Source of the DNA: JAVBJV01 sp031555315
GTDB lineage: Bacteria > Pseudomonadota > Alphaproteobacteria > Acetobacterales > Acetobacteraceae
DNA length: 64,000 nucleotides
Assembly: GCA_031555315.1 (NCBI GenBank)
Contig: JAVBUO010000010.1
Span: forward strand, 1-64,000
Direction: 5' to 3'
Under the pieces are notes generated by a model that saw only the letters and a program-made list of their open reading frames with translations, ran no database searches and was not told the origin of the DNA. Position 1 is the stretch's first letter, and every line of letters begins with the position of its first letter. A program made the translations under genes and the position numbers. Below are positions 32,031-41,685 of this stretch, one piece after another.

Positions 32031-33614
32031 TCATGCTGCGGCTTCGCGTTGCAGCCGCAGCGTCAGCCCCTGCACCGGGGCGGGCTTTCCGAACAGCCAG
32101 CCCTGCATGTACTGCGTACCGTGGGCGACGAGGTAGTCGGCCTGCTCCTGGGTTTCCACGCCTTCGGCGATGACGTTCATCCGCAGGGCTGCCGCCATTT
32201 CCAGAATGCGCGGCACGATCAGCGCCGGAGCGCTGTCGGTGCCGATGGCACTGGTGAAGCTGCGGTCGAGTTTTAATCCGTCCACCGACAGGGCGCTCAG
32301 CGTGGTCAGGTTGGAATGTCCCGTGCCGAAATCGTCCAGCAGAAAATGGTAGCCCATTTCGCGCAGTTTGCCGATGTGCGGCGCGACCAGTTCCGGGTTG
32401 GCCGCGGAACGTTCGGTGATCTCCAGATGGATCTGGGCCGGGCGTATTTCCGCCGAGGAACAGCTGCGCAGCAAAAAATCGACGAAATCACGCGAAGACA
32501 GGTCCGTGGCGCTGATATTGATGCAGATGACGAAATGCGGGTTCTGCCGCAGCAGTTGTTCGCACTCTCGTGTAACGCATCTGATCACGTTGCGGGTGAT
32601 CAGATGCGTGAGTCCGTGCTGCTCGGCGAGCGGAATGAACACGTCCGGCGGCACCACGGTTTTGTCGCGCAGCGTCCAGCGTGCCAGCGCCTCGGCGCCG
32701 ACCGTGCGCTGGTTTTTGGGATCCCAGATCGGTTGATAGATGACGTGCAGCTTGTTGCGGCGCAAGGTGGTGATCAGCCTTCTGTCAAGGCGGCGCGACC
32801 GCAGGTACAACAAGACCATCCAGCCACCCAGCCCGGCGCCGGCGACGGCGCCCAGGGTTGCGCTGATATGCGTGTCGACATAGTAGAATGTCTGTAGCGT
32901 GGCGGGCGGCAAACCGAGTGCCAGGCATAAAGCCCCGCCGTCCAGGCAACTGGACGAAATCAGGGTTCCGTTGAAAAAAGCGGTTGTGTCCTGCTGGAAG
33001 ATACTGTCCGGTGCTGGCACGTGCCCGACGATACTGCGGATGATGTTCGTGCCGTCTCTGGAGCGGAAAGCGACTTCGAAAAGATTCCCCCTGTCGACCC
33101 GCCCGTCGAAAAAGTGCCCGCTGAGAACGGCATTCAGCCGGTCATTGAAGATCAGGGGGCGGCGTCCCGCGTTGGCCGCTCCCGGGGGTTGGTGCATTCT
33201 GACGTGCAGGCCGCTGGGGAGAACGAAATCTTCCCGCTCGATCGGTCTGGGGATCGGTGTTTTGAGGACGCCGAGCAACGCGCTGCAGACCAGGGTGTGA
33301 TTTCTGATCCGCCCGATATCCCCGATACTGCCCGACTGCAAGGTCAGTCCGCGCAGCAATGCCAGATCCGGATCGGAACAGGGCGGATAAGGCGAATTCT
33401 CGGCTTCCTGCAATATCGCGAAGATACTCGTTATCAGAATCCGGGTTTGATCTATCAGACGGTCGACTGCCGTCGTCGCGACAGTCCTGGCCTGAAAGTT
33501 TGCAGCTTCGCGCCCGACATAAAAAGCCCCGGCTCCCGCCAGGAAGGCCATACCGATCACAAAGCCGGCGGCCATCAGGTATGGCAGGCAGCGCGACAGA
33601 ATGCCGAACAGCAT
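32031..33614 (-). CDS. Membrane c-di-GMP phosphodiesterase (CSS-motif-like + EAL)
   Basis: Two transmembrane segments (about 10-30 and 250-272) flank a periplasmic domain, and a cytoplasmic EAL domain fills the C-terminal half. The layout matches CSS-EAL enzymes regulated by periplasmic disulfides. The CSS position here reads C110-S-A, with further Cys at 79, 223 and 230. Catalytic residues of the EAL domain are all present: E308 in GAEALARW, N in INISAT, E398 in LEITERS, D427/D428 in LDDFGTGHSN, K448, and E484 in IAEGVET. It should therefore be active. It starts 6 bp after glnD and so is co-transcribed with it. Confidence 0.9.
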   Translation of the reverse strand: MLFGILSRCLPYLMAAGFVIGMAFLAGAGAFYVGREAANFQARTVATTAVDRLIDQTRILITSIFAILQEAENSPYPPCSDPDLALLRGLTLQSGSIGDIGRIRNHTLVCSALLGVLKTPIPRPIEREDFVLPSGLHVRMHQPPGAANAGRRPLIFNDRLNAVLSGHFFDGRVDRGNLFEVAFRSRDGTNIIRSIVGHVPAPDSIFQQDTTAFFNGTLISSSCLDGGALCLALGLPPATLQTFYYVDTHISATLGAVAGAGLGGWMVLLYLRSRRLDRRLITTLRRNKLHVIYQPIWDPKNQRTVGAEALARWTLRDKTVVPPDVFIPLAEQHGLTHLITRNVIRCVTRECEQLLRQNPHFVICINISATDLSSRDFVDFLLRSCSSAEIRPAQIHLEITERSAANPELVAPHIGKLREMGYHFLLDDFGTGHSNLTTLSALSVDGLKLDRSFTSAIGTDSAPALIVPRILEMAAALRMNVIAEGVETQEQADYLVAHGTQYMQGWLFGKPAPVQGLTLRLQREAAA

Positions 33615-33620
33615 GTGCGG

Positions 33621-36392
33621 TTACCCCGGATTGGGTGCAGTACTGACGGCGGGAGAGGACTCGTCCGGCATGGCCAGCGACTGCAACAACGCTTCGCGCA
33701 GTTGCGTCAGCTTGCGACCGTTCTCGATCTTCAGGCCGAACACGTCCTTGACGTAGAACACATCCACTGCGCGCACGCCGTAGGTGGTGACGTGCGCCGA
33801 GGCAATCTGCAGTCCGCAACTGCTGATCGCTGCCGTCATGTCGTGCAGCAGGCCCGGGCGGTCGCGGCCGTTCACCTCGACCACGGTGTGGGTGTTCGAT
33901 GCGTGATTGTCGATCACCACACGCGGCGGCACGTGGATGGCGCGCATGCGGCCGAAATAATGTTTTGAGATCTTCTGCATCTCGCGGTCAAGTTGCAACT
34001 GTCCGGACAGCGTCTGCTCGATCAGTGCGGCGATTCGCGCGATGCGGTGCGGGGCGTCCAGCGTGGTGCCGCTGGTGTCCTGCACCCAGAATGTGTCCAG
34101 CGCCATGCCGTTCGACATCGTGTGGATACGCGCGTCGACGATCGAGACGTTGGCCACCGCCAGCGCACCGGCGATCTGCGAGAACAGTCCCGCATGGTCG
34201 TTGGCGTAGACGGTGATTTCGGTCACACCGCGGTCGGGCAGCGGTTCGGCGTGTACGGTCAGTGGGGCGTTGCGCTGGTCGGCATCGCGCGCCATCGCCG
34301 CGTGGCGGACATGGGTTTCCGGGTCGAACGCCAGCCAGTAACTGGGATAGCCGAGGTTCAGGAACCAGTCCTTGTCGGCATCCGACCAGCTGCGCAGCGC
34401 CTTGGCGACCTGTTCCTTGGCGCGGGTGACGCGGGTGTCGCGCACCGTGGTGGAAAGCCCGCCGGCCAGCACCTCGATCACGCGATGATACAGTTCACGC
34501 AGCAGGGTGGCTTTCCAGGCGTTCCACACCTTGGGCGAGACGGCGCGCATGTCGGCGACGGTCAGCACCAGCAGCAGGCGCAGACGTTCGGGGGACTGGA
34601 TCACGTCGGCCAGATCGAGGATGGTCTTCGGGTCGTCGATGTCGCGTTTGAATGCGGTCTGCGACAACAGCAGATGGTGCAGCACCAGCCACGAGACGGT
34701 TTCGGTCTCTTCCGGTGACAGACCCAGCCGCGGTCCGAGCTCCTGCGCGATGTCCGCCCCCAGTTCGGAATGATCGCCGCCGCGTCCCTTGGCGATGTCG
34801 TGCAGCAGGGCCGCTGCGTACAGCGCGCGGCGTGACTGGATCTGTCCGATCAGGCTCGAGGCGATCGGCGCGACTTCGGCCAGTTCGCCACGGTCCATGA
34901 TGTTCAGCACATGCAGCGCCTCGATCGTGTGTTCATCGACGGTGAACACATGATAGGTGTCGAACTGCATCTGCCCGACGATGCGCGCCCAGTCGGGCAG
35001 AAACCGGCCGAGGATGCCGGTCTCGTTCAGGATACGCATCCATTTGGCGCTGTCGGATCTGCTCAGCAGATCGAGGAAGATCGCGTTCGCTTCCGGATCG
35101 GTGCGCAGCCCCATGACCAGACGCGCACTGCGGATCAGCGCACGCAGCGCCAGTGGATGCAGCATCAGATTGCGGTCGCGCGCGATGCGCAGCACGCGAA
35201 ACATCTGGATCGGTTCGCGGTGGAATTCGCGACCCTGCGCGGACATCAGCATGCCATCGGCCAGGACGAAACCGGCTTCGGACAGCGCGACATCGGCTTC
35301 GGCGGTCAGCGCTGGCGGGCCCATGGCGGCCCGCAGCAGCGCCGGTTCCAGCACACGCGTCAGGCGCGAGACATCGCGCACGGTCAGGAAGTAGTGGCGC
35401 ATGAAGCGTTCCACGCCGTCCTGGCGGCCGTGGCGCGTATAGCCCATACGCGCGCCGACCACCGGCTGTAAGTCGAAGGTCAGGCGTTCCTCGGCGCGAC
35501 CGGCGACGTAGTGCAGATGGAACCGCACCGTCCACAGGAACGACCACGCCTTGCGTATGGCGTGCGCTTCGGACGGCAGCAGCAGCGCGCCGGCCGGCCC
35601 GTTCGGGTCGGCCAGCTCCATCATCACCTGGGTGCCGAACAGATAGCGCGAGATCCAGTACAGAGTCTGGATGTCGCGCAGCCCGCCGCGCCCTTCCTTG
35701 ACGTTGGGTTCCACCACGTAGGGGCTGTCGCCGAAGCGTTTGTGGCGCTGGCTGCGCTCGTTCTGCTTGGCCGTAATGTACGCGCCGCCGCCGGCATTGG
35801 CGCAGGCGTCGAAGAAACGTTTGTAGAAATCCTCGAACAGCGTCGCGTTACCGATGATCAGGCGCGAGTCCAGCATCGACGTGCGCACGGTATGATCGCC
35901 GTCGGCCTCGGTCAGGCAGTCGGTGATGGAACGCGTCGCATGGCCGACCTTCAACCCCAGATCCCACAGGAAATACAGCATGTATTCCACGACCTGCAGG
36001 GCTTTGGCGTCGGGCTCGTCCGGGGTCAGGAACAGCAGGTCGATGTCGCTGAACGGCGCCAGCACGCCGCGCCCGTAGCCGCCGGTGGCGGCGACGGCCA
36101 GCCGGTCGGCTTCGGTATGCCCGACGGTTTCGATCGCATAGGCGTACAGCGCGCTGATCACCCCGTCGGTCAGCCCGCCGAGCTGACGCGCGGCGCGCAG
36201 GCCGCTGATTTTCCCGTCTTCGAACGCGTTGCGCACATCGGTCTGGATCCGTGCCAACTGGCGGCGCAGCGCGGCCAGCGCGGCCTCGCGCGAAACGGGC
36301 TTGCCGTCGGCATGCAGCGCGGCCAGTGCATCGGCCAGCACGGCGGCGGCCGCATCGGTCGGGTAGTTCGGGGTACGTGTAATGACAGTCAT
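33621..36392 (-). CDS. glnD: PII uridylyltransferase / uridylyl-removing enzyme
   Basis: GlnD senses glutamine and uridylylates or deuridylylates PII proteins, setting nitrogen assimilation. The nucleotidyltransferase motif GGYGRGVLAPFSDIDLLFL lies at about 104-122. The HD domain is seen in LHDIAKGRGGDHSELG and LVLHHLLLS, and two ACT domains occupy the last ~190 residues (ITVYANDHAGLFSQIAGALA, VNGRDRPGLLHDMTAAI). At 923 residues it is complete. It lies 50 bp downstream of mutS and 6 bp upstream of the EAL gene. No glnB or amtB is in the window. Confidence 0.97.
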   Translation of the reverse strand: MTVITRTPNYPTDAAAAVLADALAALHADGKPVSREAALAALRRQLARIQTDVRNAFEDGKISGLRAARQLGGLTDGVISALYAYAIETVGHTEADRLAVAATGGYGRGVLAPFSDIDLLFLTPDEPDAKALQVVEYMLYFLWDLGLKVGHATRSITDCLTEADGDHTVRTSMLDSRLIIGNATLFEDFYKRFFDACANAGGGAYITAKQNERSQRHKRFGDSPYVVEPNVKEGRGGLRDIQTLYWISRYLFGTQVMMELADPNGPAGALLLPSEAHAIRKAWSFLWTVRFHLHYVAGRAEERLTFDLQPVVGARMGYTRHGRQDGVERFMRHYFLTVRDVSRLTRVLEPALLRAAMGPPALTAEADVALSEAGFVLADGMLMSAQGREFHREPIQMFRVLRIARDRNLMLHPLALRALIRSARLVMGLRTDPEANAIFLDLLSRSDSAKWMRILNETGILGRFLPDWARIVGQMQFDTYHVFTVDEHTIEALHVLNIMDRGELAEVAPIASSLIGQIQSRRALYAAALLHDIAKGRGGDHSELGADIAQELGPRLGLSPEETETVSWLVLHHLLLSQTAFKRDIDDPKTILDLADVIQSPERLRLLLVLTVADMRAVSPKVWNAWKATLLRELYHRVIEVLAGGLSTTVRDTRVTRAKEQVAKALRSWSDADKDWFLNLGYPSYWLAFDPETHVRHAAMARDADQRNAPLTVHAEPLPDRGVTEITVYANDHAGLFSQIAGALAVANVSIVDARIHTMSNGMALDTFWVQDTSGTTLDAPHRIARIAALIEQTLSGQLQLDREMQKISKHYFGRMRAIHVPPRVVIDNHASNTHTVVEVNGRDRPGLLHDMTAAISSCGLQIASAHVTTYGVRAVDVFYVKDVFGLKIENGRKLTQLREALLQSLAMPDESSPAVSTAPNPG

Positions 36393-36442
36393 TTCGGTGA
36401 TGCTAGAACAGGATGCATTTCAAGGGAAACACAACAAATACG

Positions 36443-39031
36443 TCAGGGATCAGCATCCGATAGCGTCTTCAGCCTGTAAAGCGCGGCATGCGCGTCCCGC
36501 GGCGAGAGGGAATCCGGGTCCAGGGCGGCGATCGCCTCGCGCAGCGGATCGGGCGCGGCCGGCAAGGGCGGCGCTGCCGACGACGCGGCGAACAGCGGCA
36601 TGTCACAACCCACGCCGGTACCACGTTTTTCCAGTTCGGCCAGCAATGCCGCCGCCCGCGCCACGACGGCGGCGGGAACGCCGGCCAGCCGCGCCACATG
36701 CACCCCATAGGACCGTCCGCCCGCGCCGGGCGCCACCTCGTGCAGAAATACAACCTTTCCGCGCCATTCCTTGACCTGCATCGCATGTGGGTGCAGGCAC
36801 GGCAGCCGCCCGGTCAGGCCCGCCAGTTCGTGAAAATGTGTGGCGAAAATGGTACGGCAGCGCAGCGCGTCGTGCAGCGTTTCCAGCACCGCCCAGGCGA
36901 TCGCCAGCCCGTCCCAGGTCGCCGTGCCGCGGCCGATCTCGTCGACGATCACGAAGGAACGCGGCCCGGCCTGGTTGAGGATGGCGGCGGTCTCGGTCAT
37001 CTCGACCATGAAGGTCGAGCGCCCGCGCGCCAGTTCGTCCTGCGCGCCGACGCGCGAGAACAGCCGGTCGGCAACGCCGATCCGCGCCGCTTCGGCGGGC
37101 ACCGGCAGCCCCGTCTGGGCGAGGATCAGGATCAGCGCGTTCTGGCGCAGGAAAGTGGATTTCCCCGCCATGTTCGGGCCGGTCAGCAGCATCAGCCGGC
37201 GATCCGCCGGCAGGTCGCAGTCGTTCGGCACGAATGCTTCGCCGGGCGGCAGCGCCGCTTCGACCACCGGATGGCGGCCGTTGCGGACGCAGAAATCGGC
37301 TCCGTCGGTGATGTCGGGCCGCACCCAGGTGCCGGGCGCGGCGAGCCGGGCGGCGGACTGCGCGACGTCCAGCGCCGCCAGCGCATCGGCGGCGGCGGCG
37401 ATGGCGGCGGCTTCGGCCAGCACCAGCGCGCTCAGATGGGCGAGAATGGCGCGTTCGCGTGCGCCGGCGCGCTCGGCCGCTTCGGCGATGCGCCGGTCAA
37501 GGTCGACGATCTCGGTGTTGGTGAAACGCGCGCTGCTGGCCATCGACTGGCGCAGCACCAGATCCGGGCTGGCGCGCAGTTTTTCCGCCGCGGCGGCGGG
37601 CACCTCGATCATGTAGCCGAGCTGCGCGTGGTGTTTGATCTTCAGCGCCGCCACGCCGTAACGCTGGGCGTAGTCGGTTTGCAGCGCGGCGACGATCTGG
37701 CGCGCGTCGTCGCGCAGATGGCGCTGGGCGTCCAGTTCGCCATCGTAACCGGGGCGGATCGCGTTGCCGTCCTCGGCGCGCAGCGGGGCCGGGTCGGTCA
37801 GCGCGCGGGTCAGTTCGGCGGCCAGCACGGGCGCGGGGGTCAGCGCATCGCGCGCCGTGGCCAGTTCGTGCGGCACCATGCCGGTCAGCGCGGCGGCGGC
37901 CTCGGCGCCGGCGCTCAGCCCGTCGCGGATGGCGGCCAGATCGCGCGGCCCGCCGCGCCCCAGCGCCAGCCGGCCCAGGGCGCGCGCCATGTCGGGGGCG
38001 CGTTTCAGCGTGGCGCGCAGGGCGGCGACGGTGGCGGTCTCCTCGACCAGATACGCCCAGCCGTCCTGGCGGGTGACGATCGACGAAACATCGGTCAGCG
38101 GCGCGTTCAGCCGCGCCGCCAGCAGGCGCGCGCCGGGGGCGGACAATGTGTGATCGATGGCGGCGAACAGCGTGTGCTTCGCATCGCCGTCGCGCGCCGC
38201 GAGGATTTCCAGACTGGCGCGCGTGGCGCGGTCCATGGCCAGTGTGCCGGTCCGCCCGGTGGGGACGGGGGGCGCCAGACGCGGCTGTTTGCCCGCCTGG
38301 GTGGCGCGCACGTAGTCCAGCGCCAGCGCGGCGGCTTGCGCTTCCTCGTGATCGAACGCGCCGAAAGCGTCGATGTTGGCGACCTCGAACGCCTCGGCCA
38401 GGATGCGGCGCGCCAGATCGGCGGGCGGGGCGGGGCGGGGCGGGGCCTGCCGGGCGGCATAAGGATCGTCGAGTTCCAGTTCCTCGGGCACCACGATCTC
38501 GGCCGGATCCAGCCGGCCGAGCAGCGCCGGAAATTCGGCCCGCGGCACCGATGTGGTCTCGAACAGGCCGGTCGAGATATCCAGCCAGGCGGCGCCCAGC
38601 CGTTCGCGCAGCGGCACGAAGGCGGCCAGCAGGTTGGGGCGTGCGCTGTCGAGCAGGGCGTCCTCGACCAGCGTGCCGGGGGTGACCAGCCGCACCACCT
38701 CGCGCCGGATCGGCGCCTTGCGCGCCTTGGCCTCGGCCGGTGTTTCGAGCTGTTCGGTCACCGCGACGCGAAAGCCGCGCCGGATCAGCCGCGCCAGATA
38801 CAGCTCGGCGCTATGGGCCGGCACGCCACACATTGGAATCGGCGCGCCGGCATGCTCGCCGCGCTGGGTCAGCGCGATGTCGAGCGCCGCCGCTGCCGCT
38901 TCGGCGTCGGCAAAGAACAGTTCGTAAAAGTCGCCCATGCGAAAGAACACCAGCGCGTCCGGATGCGCGGCTTTCGCGGCAAACCAGGCTTGCATGGCGG
39001 GCGAGGCGCCGGCGGCGGGCGGAATCGTCAT
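36443..39031 (-). CDS. mutS: DNA mismatch repair protein MutS
   Basis: MutS recognises mismatches and calls MutL. The mismatch-binding Phe-X-Glu is in FFRMGDFYELFFADAEAAA near residue 29-45. The ATPase has Walker A LLTGPNMAGKSTFLRQNALI and Walker B FVIVDEIGRGTATWDGLAIAW. The family signature TGLPVPAEAARIGVADRLFSRVGAQDELARGRSTFMVEM is intact. The end is slightly short after the ATPase (VGCDMPLFA, then DALNPL-like IAALDPDSLSPRDA), still normal at 862 residues. It opens the mutS-glnD-EAL run on the minus strand and is divergent from maeB. Confidence 0.97.
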   Translation of the reverse strand: MTIPPAAGASPAMQAWFAAKAAHPDALVFFRMGDFYELFFADAEAAAAALDIALTQRGEHAGAPIPMCGVPAHSAELYLARLIRRGFRVAVTEQLETPAEAKARKAPIRREVVRLVTPGTLVEDALLDSARPNLLAAFVPLRERLGAAWLDISTGLFETTSVPRAEFPALLGRLDPAEIVVPEELELDDPYAARQAPPRPAPPADLARRILAEAFEVANIDAFGAFDHEEAQAAALALDYVRATQAGKQPRLAPPVPTGRTGTLAMDRATRASLEILAARDGDAKHTLFAAIDHTLSAPGARLLAARLNAPLTDVSSIVTRQDGWAYLVEETATVAALRATLKRAPDMARALGRLALGRGGPRDLAAIRDGLSAGAEAAAALTGMVPHELATARDALTPAPVLAAELTRALTDPAPLRAEDGNAIRPGYDGELDAQRHLRDDARQIVAALQTDYAQRYGVAALKIKHHAQLGYMIEVPAAAAEKLRASPDLVLRQSMASSARFTNTEIVDLDRRIAEAAERAGARERAILAHLSALVLAEAAAIAAAADALAALDVAQSAARLAAPGTWVRPDITDGADFCVRNGRHPVVEAALPPGEAFVPNDCDLPADRRLMLLTGPNMAGKSTFLRQNALILILAQTGLPVPAEAARIGVADRLFSRVGAQDELARGRSTFMVEMTETAAILNQAGPRSFVIVDEIGRGTATWDGLAIAWAVLETLHDALRCRTIFATHFHELAGLTGRLPCLHPHAMQVKEWRGKVVFLHEVAPGAGGRSYGVHVARLAGVPAAVVARAAALLAELEKRGTGVGCDMPLFAASSAAPPLPAAPDPLREAIAALDPDSLSPRDAHAALYRLKTLSDADP

Positions 39032-39198
39032 GGATGACTGAGTAAACCGGCGCCTGCCGTGAATCCAGCCCCCGACCGGCCCGGGTCCGGGGGGAGGGGG
39101 CGATTACCGCAACAGATTCCGGTGACGGCACGGACATGGCGCAACTGCGCAGAACGGGGGTTTCGCCGGTGACGGTTCTCGCGGTTATACTGGCCGCG

Positions 39199-41493
39199 AT
39201 GAGTAAGCAAACGGATGGCATCATGGAAACCCGTACGGCCCGGATCACGGCGGAAGAAGCGCTGGAACTGCACGCAGGGGGGCGGCCGGGCAAACTGGCT
39301 GTGCACCTGACCAAGCCGCTGGCGACAGCGCGCGACCTCAGCCTCGCCTATTCGCCGGGCGTTGCCGAACCGTGTCTGCACATCCATCGCAACCCGTCGC
39401 TGGCCTACGACTACACCGCCAAGGGCAACATGGTGGCGGTGATTTCGAACGGCACGGCGGTGCTGGGGCTGGGCAATCTCGGCCCGCTGGGCGCCAAGCC
39501 GGTGATGGAGGGCAAGTCCGCGCTGTTCAAGCGCTTCGCCGACGTCGACAGCTTCGACCTGTGCATCGACACCGAGGACGTCGATGCGTTCGTCAACGCC
39601 GTGCGCTATCTGGGGCCGAGCTTCGGCGGCATCAATCTGGAAGACATCAAGGCGCCGGAATGTTTCGTGATCGAACAGCGCCTGCGCGAACTGATGGACA
39701 TTCCGGTCTTTCACGACGACCAGCACGGCACCGCGATCGTCGCGGCGGCCGGGCTGCTGAATGCGTGTCATCTGACCGGGCGGGCGCTGTCCGATATCAA
39801 GGTGGTGGTGAACGGGGCCGGGTCGGCGGCCATCGCCTGCGTCGAGCTGGCCAAGGCGATGGGCGTGCGGCATGAAAACGTGACCATGGCCGACACCAAG
39901 GGGGTTCTGTACAAGGGCCGCGCCGAGGGCATGAACCAGTGGAAGTCCGCGCACGCCATCGACACCAAGGCGCGTACGCTGGCCGAAGCGCTGGTCGGTG
40001 CCGATGTGTTCTTCGGCCTGTCGGCGAAAGGCGCACTGACCGCCGACATGCTGCGCTCGATGGCGGCGCGCCCGATCGTCTTCGCGATGGCCAACCCGGA
40101 CCCCGAGATCACCCCGGAAGAGGCGCTGGCGGTGCGCAACGACGTGATCATCGCCACCGGGCGTTCGGATTACCCGAACCAGATCAACAACGTGCTGTGC
40201 TTTCCCTATATCTTCCGCGGCGCGCTGGACGTGCGCGCCAGCACGATCAACGAGGCGATGAAGATCGCCGCGGCCGAGGCGCTGGCGATGCTGGCGCGCG
40301 AGGACGTGCCCGACGAGATCTCGACGGCGGGCGGCGGCGGCCACCGGCTGACCTTCGGCCCGGAATACATCATTCCCAATGCGTTCGACGCGCGGCTGAT
40401 CAGCCGTATTCCGCCCGCCGTGGCGAAGGCGGCGATGGAAAGCGGCGTGGCGCTCAAGCCGCTGGACAACCTGCAACGCTACCGGCGCACGCTGGTCGGG
40501 CGGCTGGATTCGACCGCCTCGGCCCTCGATGCGATTTCCGAACGCGTGCGCAGCCAGCCCAAGCGCGTGGTGTTCGCGGAAGGCGAAGAGGAAAAAGTGC
40601 TGCGCGCCGCGGTGGCATTCCGCAACGCGGGTTACGGCACGCCGGTCCTGATCGGGCGCGAGAACCGCGTTCTGGAAACGCTGTCGGCGCTGGGGCTGGG
40701 CGGCGTGGACGGGATCGAGATCCATAACGCGCGCCTGTCGGGCCAGAACCGGCGCTATGCGGACTTCCTGTACGAACGTCTGCAGCGCAGGGGACACCTG
40801 CAGCGCGATTGTCAGCGGCTGGTCAATCAGGACCGCAATATCTTCGCCGCCTGCATGGTGGCGCTGGGCGACGCCGATGCGATGGTCTCGGGCCTGACGC
40901 GCAGCTTCTCGGTGACGCTGGACAGCATCCAGGCGGTGATCGACCCTGAACCGAACCGCGAACTGTTCGGTCTGACGCTGATGCTGACGCCGAACGGCAC
41001 GGTGTTCATCGCCGACACGGCGATCCACGAACGCCCGGACGCCCAGGCCATGGCGGCTATCGCCGTGGCATCGGCTGCCGCGGCGCGGCGCATGGGGCAC
41101 GAACCGCGCGTCGCGTTCCTGTCGTTCTCGACCTTCGGCGACCCGGCCGGCGGTATCTCGGAAAGCGTGCGCGAGGCGGTGAAACTGCTCGATGCCCGCA
41201 AGCCGGACTTCGAATACGACGGCGAAATGGCCGCCGACGTGGCGCTGAACCCCGAACTGCGCGCGCTGTACCCGTTCTGCCGTCTGTCCGGCCCCGCCAA
41301 CATCCTGGTGATGCCGGGGCTGCATGCTGCGCACATCGCCAGCCGTCTGGTGCCGCAATTGGGCGGCGGCACCACCATCGGCCCGCTGCTGATCGGCCTG
41401 TCGCGGCCCGTGCAGATCGTGCCGATGGACGCCTCGGTCAGCGAACTGACCGACATGGCCTGCCTCGCGGCCCACGCGGCGATCGGGCGGTAA
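39199..41493 (+). CDS. maeB: NADP-type malic enzyme with phosphotransacetylase domain
   Basis: MaeB decarboxylates malate to pyruvate, supplying reducing power. I start at the ATG at 39199 (MSKQTDGIMETRTARI); ATG 39223 is an alternative, and the frame extends further upstream without family similarity. The malic domain (to about 425) shows LAYSPGVAEPCLHIH, NISNGTAV-like ISNGTAVLGLGNLGPLGAKPVMEGK, PVFHDDQHGTAI and the dinucleotide loop VVNGAGSAAIACVEL. The C-terminal ~330 residues are the phosphotransacetylase-like domain (RVVFAEGEEEKVLRAAVAFR, ILVMPGLHAAHIASRL) that regulates rather than catalyses in known homologues. The 764 residues are normal for this fusion. Confidence 0.96.
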   Translation: MSKQTDGIMETRTARITAEEALELHAGGRPGKLAVHLTKPLATARDLSLAYSPGVAEPCLHIHRNPSLAYDYTAKGNMVAVISNGTAVLGLGNLGPLGAKPVMEGKSALFKRFADVDSFDLCIDTEDVDAFVNAVRYLGPSFGGINLEDIKAPECFVIEQRLRELMDIPVFHDDQHGTAIVAAAGLLNACHLTGRALSDIKVVVNGAGSAAIACVELAKAMGVRHENVTMADTKGVLYKGRAEGMNQWKSAHAIDTKARTLAEALVGADVFFGLSAKGALTADMLRSMAARPIVFAMANPDPEITPEEALAVRNDVIIATGRSDYPNQINNVLCFPYIFRGALDVRASTINEAMKIAAAEALAMLAREDVPDEISTAGGGGHRLTFGPEYIIPNAFDARLISRIPPAVAKAAMESGVALKPLDNLQRYRRTLVGRLDSTASALDAISERVRSQPKRVVFAEGEEEKVLRAAVAFRNAGYGTPVLIGRENRVLETLSALGLGGVDGIEIHNARLSGQNRRYADFLYERLQRRGHLQRDCQRLVNQDRNIFAACMVALGDADAMVSGLTRSFSVTLDSIQAVIDPEPNRELFGLTLMLTPNGTVFIADTAIHERPDAQAMAAIAVASAAAARRMGHEPRVAFLSFSTFGDPAGGISESVREAVKLLDARKPDFEYDGEMAADVALNPELRALYPFCRLSGPANILVMPGLHAAHIASRLVPQLGGGTTIGPLLIGLSRPVQIVPMDASVSELTDMACLAAHAAIGR

Positions 41494-41497
41494 GGAT

Positions 41498-41652
41498 GGG
41501 GGCTTTGCCCCCAAACCCCCACCAGGAGGCGACGGCCTCCTGGACCTGCGCGCACTTTTCAGAGTTCGGACATGGCAACGGGGGCATACGGCCCCCGTTG
41601 CCATGTCCGAATTGAAGTAACCACGGGGTCCGGGGAGCGGGCCGCTCCCCGG
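41498..41652. repeat. Mosaic of four hairpins after maeB
   Basis: Four inverted repeats occur in 155 bp. GGGGGC-TTT-GCCCCC lies at 41498-41512, and CCAGGAGGC-GACG-GCCTCCTGG at 41522-41543. A perfect 21-bp pair occupies 41565-41585 and 41591-41611 around ATACG, and CCGGGGAGCGG with CCGCTCCCCGG occupies 41630-41652. The G-rich/C-rich outer pieces resemble intergenic repeats common in GC-rich alphaproteobacteria, as remembered. The region separates the convergent maeB and efflux genes and can act as a two-way terminator. The 21-bp hairpin looks inserted in the middle. Confidence 0.7.
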
Positions 41653-41685
41653 CAGGGGCATGGGGACAGCGTCTCCATTCTTTCC

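Noticed and set aside
36488..39037. Plus-strand open frame of 849 codons antisense to mutS
   Set aside because: Composition is that of a shadow (Gly/Arg/Gln-rich, no recognisable fold) and it mirrors the codons of mutS.
39028..41661. Very long minus-strand open frame antisense to maeB
   Set aside because: Its translation is rich in Arg, His, Gln and Asp in the pattern produced by reading high-GC genes backwards; the plus-strand maeB has complete family motifs.
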